Positions 56,772 through 64,000 of a DNA stretch of 64,000 bases are shown here, one piece after another. The stretch's first letter is position 1. The number at the start of each line of letters is the position of its first letter. Position numbers and translations under genes: made by a program. The stretch spans positions 49,423,348 to 49,487,347 of the forward strand of contig NC_134102.1 in assembly GCF_000715075.1 (NCBI RefSeq), in the 5' to 3' direction. The stretch comes from Nicotiana tabacum. Taxonomy: Eukaryota; Streptophyta; Magnoliopsida; Solanales; Solanaceae. A model generated the notes under the pieces. That model searched no databases and was not told the DNA's origin. It saw only the letters and a list, made by a program, of their open reading frames with translations.

Positions 56772-56811
56772 TTTTTTTTTTTTGTGGCAATCCGCTAGGC
56801 ATAGTGCCTAG
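56772..56811 (-). other. LINE C 3' terminus: hairpin and poly(A) tail
   Basis: On the plus strand, twelve T (56772-56783) are followed by GTGGCAATCCG and then CTAGGCA-TAG-TGCCTAG (56795-56811), a perfect 7-bp inverted repeat with a 3-base loop. In the element's RNA the hairpin sits 11 bases before the tail. Stem-loops at the 3' end of LINE RNAs are known recognition sites for the element's RT in several families. Confidence 0.7.
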
Positions 56812-57670
56812 GGCTATTTTTATATATATCAACAAAAGAAGAAAAACAAAATCCGTGATGCGTTAAAAAATGGAAGAAATAAAAATTGACAATTACATAG
56901 CCCCTATTATCGGAATCGATCTTAATTCTCGATGACGATAGTACATGTTGTATGTTAAGTACAAGAAGAAAATGTAGTTTAATAACTAGCCAAGGTAGGC
57001 CATCAATTATGAAGTCCATTAGTAGCGTTTCACTACTTTGTACATAGCCATTGTCAATTTGCAGCATTTCAATTGTACATGGCCCATTCTTCAGCATTTC
57101 AATTGGTACGTACTTGTTGTTTGGTTGTGGCGTCGTCATTTCCTCGTATGCATTGCTGGAAATGCCTCTGCCACCTGCACGAGACAGTTGCTCTTTTGTC
57201 CAGTGGTGTTCGAGCAAGACGTTGTTACCCCCATATTCGTGAGGCCCCATAGTGATAATTATTGTCCTACCTCCGTGTACCTTGTGTTTAGCTCTTACGT
57301 GAATGAACTCTATCTTAATTTGGGTCCCAGATGCATTCATAAGATCCAGAGTTACATCCAAAAAAATGTGCATAACGTTGTCGCGTAGACACACAACCTC
57401 GACAGTTTTTCCAGTTGGTTTGTGTTGTTTTCCATAGTTGTTGGTTTCCTTCCCACTGATCACGAGATGAACTAAGTGATGTATGCTTAACAGTAATGTC
57501 CAGCACTTAGGAGCATGTGTGAGCATGCACTGTCTTAGTAGTGTTGTTCCTATGCTACCTTTTGCCCAGATTTTTATTACAATTGGCACCCTCATGTGTG
57601 TGTCCTCTCTTGTCCCATCTTCCTTGCATATCAAAGATGATGTTTTGTATAGGGGTCCTTGGAAATCCAA
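56795..57670 (-). other. 291-residue open frame in LINE C 3' region, unknown
   Basis: This is the longest open frame outside the recognised domains. It starts within the preceding module and ends at a TAG inside the terminal hairpin. I recognise no domain, signal peptide or repeat in it; composition is ordinary, with several His, Thr and Ile runs. Its survival free of stops, beside an ORF2 that has several, is notable, but an open frame of this size can occur by chance in an element of this age. No Kozak-like evidence supports the start. Confidence 0.25.
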
Positions 57671-58600
57671 ATCATACGACCTGTATAATGACTTAATCTA
57701 CACTGTCTCGGCCACAAGAGACTGGGTAGTGTTGAATATTTTCTTTTGTTCCCTCCCTTATATACATATTTAGGATCACTGTTTGCGATGGTGATTCCAT
57801 TCATTGGCTTGTGGAGAGCATGGAGATTGCCCTGCCTCAAAATCGTCAAATTACCAAGATCACCTTGCACATTCCTTTGAATCTTCAATGTCATGCTTGT
57901 GCCTACCTTTGCTCCCCCCCTCCCAGTGGAATGAGTAATTAGTACTAATACCACCAACTGGGGGTTGTTCAAAGAATAGTGCATGGCCACAGTAACGATT
58001 CCTGCAAGAAAGAACACAACATTAGTGAAAACATTTATCACCATATTCTCCCCCCTAAAAGTTTGATCATGGTGATTGCTTGTTTGATCTCCAACATATT
58101 CCAACTTCTCTGCAGTGAAACATATATGACAATTCCTGTGTAATTTTGTCTGGCTCCTTGTTTGAACTGTTGATGCCATGTATTATATTGAATTGTTCCA
58201 TAGTATTCCCTTTGGTTCCATTTTCAACAACAAATGCTGCATATTTCTGGACAGCATACTCCTGCGTTCCAACCTTGGTGCATTCCTTTTGTGTGTGTCA
58301 TGATGAACTCTGCCTTGATTTCCTCTAATAGTTGTACCATCTTTGTGACTGACCTTTGGTGCATGAAGGTATAGAGTCTTCTGATGTCCACGAACCACCT
58401 ATGTAGTACTTTGGACTTCATGCTTGTGCTTACTATAATAACTCCTTCAAGGGAATAAGCACTAGGTGCTAATACCACCCAATGAAATCGTATAATATGA
58501 TAAGGCATGAGAACAGTAACTTTTCCTGCAAAAAAGAAAACAAAGTTAGTGAAAATTGATCTCAACATGTTCTCCCCCTAGGGATTCGAACTTATTGGTC
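57671..58600 (-). repeat. Two tandem 3' modules of LINE C
   Basis: The modules begin (minus strand) near 58590 and 58060 with GGGGGAGAACATG/ATG-like wording, continue with TTTTCACTAA, a pyrimidine tract and TTGCAGG (58549-58526 and 58025-58002), then GTTACTGT, then the LINE-clade motif (58449-58485; 57922-57962), and S-T-S-M-type codons. The period is about 524 bases. Translations give F-T-N-F-V-F-F-F-A-G-K-V-T-V and F-T-N-V-V-F-F-L-A-G-I-V-T-V, resembling the end of the RNase H domain. Confidence 0.7.
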
Positions 58601-59157
58601 CAATGCACGCTCATGTCCCCTACACTTCTTTATCTCCTTGCTCCTTAGTTCTTGGCAACCTTTACCCTCAAGTATGGACATTGTAACTTATCTTCATTCA
58701 CTATTCTCCTCCCTTGGGTATCTAATTGCAAAAATTCTTGACATTCAATATTCCCATGATCTACTGCATAATTGGCAAGATGATCAACCAATTTGTTCCC
58801 TTCTCTAAAAATGTGTGACACCACATAATTGCCTCCATTCAATATCTGCATAATTTCCTCAATCTGGTCTGCTATATTCTAAGGTGGCTTCCACGATCCC
58901 TCTAAAATTTTCTTCATAACCATCGAGTCAGTTTGGACACACACTTGGGAGTACTGCTGCATTCTACAGAATTTCAGTGCTTGTACAATAGCCTCTGCCT
59001 CTGCTTCAGTGTTTGTTGTTTCATTTATTTCCTTCCCTGCTGCAAACACAATGTCTCTATATTCATCCCTTACACAATATCCAATTGCACTCCTGCCAGG
59101 ATTCCCCCTCGAGGCACCATCTGTGTTCACTTTAATCCAGCCTTCTCCTGGTAATTC
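58601..59157 (-). pseudogene. LINE C RNase H
   Basis: The frame at 58879-59130 reads N-T-D-G-A-S-R-G-N-P-G-R-S, E-T-T-N-T-E-A-E-A-E-A-I and V-Q-T-D-S-M-V-M-K-K, so the D, E and D of the catalytic site are intact. A TAG for Trp at 58868 follows K-P-P; the frame at 58645-58851 then gives I-F-R-E-G-N-K-L-V-D-H-L-A-N, the C-terminal tail. A TGA for Trp lies just upstream at 59155. Apart from the stops the domain looks functional. Confidence 0.85.
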
Positions 59158-59886
59158 TCAAATTACTTTGCTAACCTTTAATCTAGGTGTATAGTTCTCC
59201 ATAATTGCTAATAGTTCGTGCCATTTGTGAGGGACATTATGCACTCCTGGTTTCCTTACTTTTACAAGTGCTTGAAGTGTCGATGAAACTTGATATATCA
59301 CACGACTGGTTGAGACAACATCACCACATTTCATACTATTCCTTTTCTTCCATAATTCACATACTACATAGGAAGGCAAAGCCTGCATAATTGGTTTGAG
59401 TATATCACACACTTTGGCAGTCCAATATTTGGTGATAGCATGATGCATTATCAATCCCTGTACATCAATACCTGCCCTCGAGAGGAAATATCTCCACACA
59501 TCTCTAGCAGTCTCTGAGTTGAAGAATAAATGCTGTAAAGTTTCTTCCTTAGGTTGTGTACAACACCAGCATTTCGAGGGCATAAGGTAACCCAGCCTCT
59601 TCATGAAGTCATCTAGAGGCAGTTTTGCCTTTCAAACTTTCCACATGAAGAATGCAATTTTGAATGGTAGCCCCTTCACCCAAATCATCTTGTAAGCTAC
59701 CCTTGGTTCATCTCTTCTTCTCACATACTCCCATGCAGTTCTAACACTGAAATAGCCTCGAGGTTCCAACATCCAATAAGGCACATCAAGTACCTCATTT
59801 ACAGGAGGTGGCTTGATGTTTTTTACAATATGCATAGCATACTCCTTAGGTAAATCCTCCAGCAATCTATTCACATTCCAACCAAC
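59158..59886 (-). pseudogene. LINE C zinc-finger-like linker (zf-RVT type)
   Basis: 59632-59874: Y-W-M-L-E-P-R-G-Y-F-S-V-R-T-A-W-E-Y, W-V-K-G-L-P-F-K-I-A-F-F-M-W-K-V. After a TGA for Trp at 59630, 59158-59604 continues with C-W-C-C...E-E-T-L-Q-H-L-F-F-N-S-E-T-A, a C-x2-C...H zinc-binding pattern. This is the zf-RVT region of plant LINE ORF2. Confidence 0.85.
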
Positions 59887-61641
59887 TTATTCAACCACAT
59901 CCCATACATTGTGAATGGACTCATCAATCCCAAAATCTTGTGGAACAATGAAGTACAATGCCCCTAGATCTGTCCAGTTATCATACCAAAACAGTGATGA
60001 CCCCATCTTTAGATGCCATTTTATTTGATGCTCGGTTAAATCCCTACACTCTAACATCTTCCTCCATACATGAGACACTCCCCTCCATGGCACAATCAAT
60101 GAGTTCATTTTCTTACAATATTTCTGGCTCATAAAATAGCTCCACAAACTTGGCTTGAATCTATAGTTCCACCATAGTTTACAGAACAATGCCTTAGATA
60201 CATCGTGCAAAGATCTGAAGCCAATTCCACCTTTAGCATATGGCATACATAATGTGTTCCAAGATGCCCAATGCCTGCTGCTGCCTCCTACTGAACTGCA
60301 CCAGAAGTATTGTGCAAGTATTTTGTGCAACTTGTTTATAACATAGTTGGGAGGATTGACTGCTGAAAGCAGGTGTATGGGCATACTTTGCAGTACATGA
60401 GCAATCAAGACTGCTCTGTCACCTATAGAAAGCAACTTCCCCTTCCATGGTTGTAATTTGTCCAGTACTTTAGTGATCAAACTTTGATAATGATCCATCT
60501 TTTTCCTCCCGTAAAACATGGGACAGCCTAAGTACATGAATGCAAATTCTTGCCTTTTGATACCAGTGACCCTTTCCACTTTATTTTCTACCTCTACATA
60601 TGTTAAGTGATGCATATAAACAGCTGACTTGCTCTTATTCACAAGCTGTCCAGATGCAGCCTCATATGCTCCTAACACTTCCATAAGTAATCGAAGTGAA
60701 ATAGCATCAGATGAAGAGAAAATAATAGTGTCATCTGCAAAGGCTAGATGATTTATTTTAGGACTCCATTTAGGTAGGCCAAAGCCACAAAAGTAGATGT
60801 TCAAATGTAGAGCATTTAACCCCCTCGACAGTGCTTCAGCAGCTAGGATAAATAATGTAGGCGATAATAGATCTCCTTATTTGACTCCTCTCGATGATTT
60901 GACAAAAGCATGAGCCTGGCTATTGATAAGAATAGAATACCAGTTATTTGAGACAATGCCAAAAACCATGCCAATGAATCTCTCTGCAAAGCCCATCTTC
61001 CTAAGCACCTTAGTAAGAAAAAGCCAAGATAATTTGTCGTATGCCTTAGTCATATCGAGCTTCATAACTACATTTGGTCCAGCTTTAGTTCTACGTCTTA
61101 TATCTGTAATTATCTCCTGTGTGAGCAATACATTTTCAACAATGCTCCTCCCTTTCACAAAGCCAACATGTTCTTCAGATATAATATTAGGCAGTAGTCC
61201 CACTAGCCTCTCATGTATCACCCTCAATATCAGTTTGTTGCTATAGTTGCTAAGACTTATTGGCCTCAAATCAAAAAATGTAGTCACCTCTTTTTTCTTT
61301 GGGAGTAGGACCAAGTTAGTGTGAGTCACACATTTTGGCAATTGATGGCCATTGAAAAATGCTCTCACCATGTCAAATACATCATCCCTTATTATGTCCC
61401 AACATGAGTAATAAACTCTGCCTGTGTATCTATCCGGTCCCCCTGCACTATCTTTATTCAAACCAAACACTGCATTTTTTTACCTCATCTTTTGTTGGTT
61501 GCTTCATTAGTTCTGAGTTCTGCTCCATATCAACCAGTGTTGGCACTCGATCTAAAATGTGAAATGAAGTTGGCATTGTGGTTTCTTTGAACTGTTCTTT
61601 ATAAAAGTTAACTGCTTCCATAGCAATCTCTTCATCTTCTT
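59887..61641 (-). pseudogene. LINE C reverse transcriptase
   Basis: 61470-60877: G-L-N-K-D-S-A-G-G-P-D-R-Y, H-T-N-L-V-L-L-P-K-K, L-R-P-I-S-L-S-N-Y, F-V-K-G-R-S-I-V-E-N, K-L-D-M-T-K-A-Y-D and S-S-R-G-V-K. A TAA (CAA to TAA) then replaces Gln of Q-G-D. 60804-59887: active site H-L-A-F-A-D-D-T-I-I-F intact, G-Q-L-V-N-K-S-K-S, Y-L-G-C-P-M-F-Y, and W-A-S-W-N-T-L-C. Seven A instead of six at 61475-61482 shift the frame before the G-L-N-K block. Confidence 0.9.
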
Positions 61642-62793
61642 CTATCCAATACCTTGACTGTTTTGAATCCTTTTGAGATGCAGCCTCTTTCTTCGACGCT
61701 TGACTTGAGTATGAAAAAAATTGGTGTTCCTGTCACCATCTTTGAACCAAGCCATACCTGATTTCTGCTTCCAATATTTTTCCTCCAAGGCAAGAAATTT
61801 GATCAAATCTGCTTGTACTTTGTGCAATATTTCTCTATTCAGTTTGATAGGATTAGTTTCAAATTGTGCTTCATGAACCAATACTACCTCTTCCAAGCTT
61901 GCAATTTTCTGAAAAATATCACCATAGGTTGCTCTACTCCACACTAACAGTGCCTTTTTTAATTTCTTCAGCTTATAATTGAACATGACAAATAGGCTTG
62001 CACTAAAATCTGCCTTCCAGTTCTCTCTCACAGTTTCCTTAAATGACTCATGCTCGACCCATAAATTAAGAAATCTAAAAGGTTTCTTCACTAGAGGAAC
62101 CTCTATATCACACTTTAGTTGCATAGGGCTGTGGTCTGAGCCTATCTTTGACAAATGTGTAACTTCAATTCCTGGGAAGGTATGCTGAAATTCAACATTT
62201 GATAAACATCTATCTAACATCTTGAAAATACAGTCTTCTTCTGCCCTCCCATTCCACCAAGTGAAAATACTACCTTTGAAGCCAAGATCAACTAAGTTGC
62301 AAGTGTTGATGCAGTGTCGAAAGTCATCAGTTTCATTCAAAGACACTGGAAAACCACCATATTTTTCTTCTTCATCCCAAATAACATTAAAGTCTCCACC
62401 TACAAACAATGGCACAGTCATGTCCCTTGCCATTACATACATTGAGTCTCACAACTCTATTCTTTCGATGGCATCACATTTAGCATATACCAAAGTAAGA
62501 ACCATTTATACATGTGTTTAAGAATGAACGAGACTTAGTATTAGTTGTTGCACCATGTTATACATCATAGTAACATCAAATATCTCATCTATAAAAGCCC
62601 AAATCTTGTTTGACACATTTGCAATTGCCTGTGCAAATCCAATTTTTCTTCTATACCTTTCCAGTTTTTTAGCCTGTTGCATTGGCTCCATTAATCCTAT
62701 AAATTCATAATGATTCTGCCTATGCATTTTGATCAGCCTCTCAAATGCTTATTGTGTATTAACTGACCTTATGTTCCAAATAAGAGCATCCAT
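61642..62793 (-). pseudogene. LINE C APE-type endonuclease
   Basis: The ATG at 62793 opens M-D-A-L-I-W-N-I-R-S-V-N, the usual ORF2 start of this clade, followed after a TAA by H-R-Q-N-H-Y-E-F-I-G-L-M-E-P (62518-62727), with the catalytic Glu of the E-P motif. After a decayed stretch, 61642-62442 gives V-G-G-D-F-N-V-I-W (D-F-N), L-V-D-L-G-F-K-G-S-I-F-T-W-W-N-G and S-K-I-G-S-D-H-S-P-M (S-D-H). The endonuclease nicks target DNA to prime reverse transcription. It extends through Y-W-K-Q-K-S-G-M-A-W-F-K-D-G-D-R-N-T-N-F-F into RT. Confidence 0.88.
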
Positions 62794-64000
62794 CACTGAT
62801 TGTTTGATTTAGTCAGAGTCCTCCTTGTTTTTACACCACTTGTGTGCATAGTGTTCTTATCTTTCTGCTGTTTTTTCCTTCCTTTTGCTGCTGATTTAGC
62901 CTTTTTCATATGCCTAGGTAATAGATCACCTTGCCTTGCTACATTTTGAAAATTCTGGGCAGTAGACTCTTGATCCATATCGTTGCCTATTCTGTTAATT
63001 TTCTCATCTACATCATTGGCATCCTTACCCCCAGTGGAGTCATAGCATTTATATTGTGAGGTTTAGGTACCACAGATTGATCCTCTCCTTTCTTCTGCAG
63101 CTTCAGTTGTGTGGTTTCGAATGGAGCAGTACTAGGTGCATCTGCAGGTTGTACAGTAGGAAGTTGCTCATTCCCAGTATTTGTAAGTACCATAAAGTTA
63201 GCAATAGTACTTTTCTTAGATACTGCAATCTCCCCTGTTCCACCTGGATCTACAGCATCAGATCCTCTTCCTGCAAACTTCTCCATATCAATTCCATTAC
63301 CCTTTGTTGCAATTTGCTTATCCTTGCCTGCTTCCTGAATATTTGACTCCTCATTAACATTGTTTGTATTAATATCGGTATTGTTGTTAGCTGTAACAAT
63401 GGGATCACTATTTACACTTTGCTCTTCTCCCTCTTGATCATCGTCAGCTGGTTCATCATCAACCGGTGCTCCATCTGGAGCTTCACCTTCATCTGAAACC
63501 TTCTCTATTTGGTTAGACCATAACCTTACTCCACTCTATTGAACTCTCTCATTCACCTTAGGAAACTTAGGTCCCCCAGTTCAATTGTCGGGAGTTTTGG
63601 CCAATTCCTTATCCACCAAGGTGTCTTGTAATGGTATGTCCTGGCATGATATGTTAATTCCCACTGCATTGTATTTGAAAGCTCTTTGGACCCAATGAGC
63701 AGTTGATTCCTTTGCTGCAGCTGTCACCTTTTCTTTCTCACTTGGAGTAGTATATGTACAACTATTAGTTGATACAATCCTATCTGAGTTAGGATTAAAC
63801 ACTGGAGCTGCTGGATTTAGATTTCCAACAGTTTTAGGAATAGATTTTTGAATCTGCTTCTGCATCACATTAGCATCCTCATTCCCAACTTCCTCAACTT
63901 CCAATATTGCAAATTTATTTCCCACTTGCACCTGTTTCTCTTCACCTTGATTAACTGAGATTATTTCTTTTCCATTAGTTCTGTGAGTTTCCTTCTAATT
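62793..64000 (-). pseudogene. LINE C ORF1 C-terminal part, open at the right edge
   Basis: Readable frames are 63931-63581, 63286-63008 and 62978-62793. The first two share one frame, separated by two stops; a one-base shift near 63040 leads to the last. The sequence is rich in Asp, Glu, Asn and Gln in the middle and in Lys/Arg at the end (K-K-A-K-S-A-A-K-G-R-K-K-Q-Q), fitting a nucleic-acid-binding ORF1 protein. The DUF4283 and zinc-knuckle parts expected in plant LINE ORF1 would lie beyond 64000. The stop codon overlaps the ORF2 start as TGATG at 62795-62791. Confidence 0.7.

Larger units (their letters stand above)
56772..64000 (-). mobile_element. LINE C, nearly full-length L1-type element
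   Basis: On the minus strand: ORF1 (from beyond 64000 to 62793), endonuclease (62793-61642), RT (about 61641-59887), zinc-finger linker (59886-59158), RNase H (59130-58645), a 1.8-kb 3' region, and a poly(A) tail of 12 at 56783-56772. It is the best-preserved of the three LINEs; the endonuclease S-D-H, RT F-A-D-D and RNase H D-E-D residues are present. About six stops or frameshifts break ORF2 (61475 extra A, 60864, 59886, 59630, 59155, 58868), several of them TGG to TGA or TAG. The 5' end lies outside the window. Confidence 0.9.

Overview
The window looks like transposon-filled nuclear DNA from a eudicot plant, most likely Solanaceae. That inference rests on the type of LTR retrotransposons and LINEs present; I recognise several LTR end sequences and protein families as solanaceous, but no single-copy host gene is available to confirm it. 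I find no host protein gene, rRNA gene, intact tRNA gene or CRISPR array. Nearly every recognisable reading frame is a stop- and frameshift-ridden fragment of a retroelement.

Layout. 1-3276: 3' end and 3' LTR of a Ty3/gypsy element entering from the left. 3277-5640: no gene, with a short GCCCA tandem repeat and a TATA-like site on the minus strand. About 5640-10259: LINE A (minus), with a triplicated piece of its endonuclease. 10276-11276: LTR D1 (minus). 11277-20166: gypsy element B (minus; gag, protease, RT, RNase H, integrase), split by a 2.9-kb solo LTR at 12815-15701. 20167-21824: deleted relative F, which shares B's LTR. 21825-23142: LTR D2. 23143-23187: (TA)n. 23188-28932: LINE B (minus) with a long modular 3' region. 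28933-38174: Tat-lineage gypsy element E (plus), with two RNase H domains and an antisense gene between pol and the 3' LTR. 38175-55640: a Ty1/copia element G, split by a solo LTR (40015-42509, perfect TTCCC duplication) and by the complete 11.5-kb gypsy element C (43090-54557). 55950-56166: isolated RNase H scrap. 56718-56771: tRNA-like SINE head. 56772-64000: LINE C (minus), which has a 3' hairpin and poly(A) tail and runs off the right edge.

How the parts relate. B, C and F belong to one chromovirus-like gypsy family: they share LTR ends, polypurine tract, gag and pol. Each carries independent lesions in catalytic residues. LINEs A, B and C belong to one clade and share an RNase H tail and a set of repeated 3' modules. 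Target-site duplications and split reading frames give a relative order: copia G is older than the solo LTR and element C inside it, and B is older than the solo LTR inside it. Many stops are TGG to TGA/TAG or CAG to TAG changes, as expected of methylated, silenced repeats.

The most interesting signals are the repeated splice-acceptor-like modules in LINE 3' regions, short palindrome arrays at comparable places in unrelated LTRs, a sequence block shared by all LTR families, the TGATG junction between ORF1 and ORF2 in LINE C, the antisense gene in element E, and the internal-LTR-internal arrangement of F and B.
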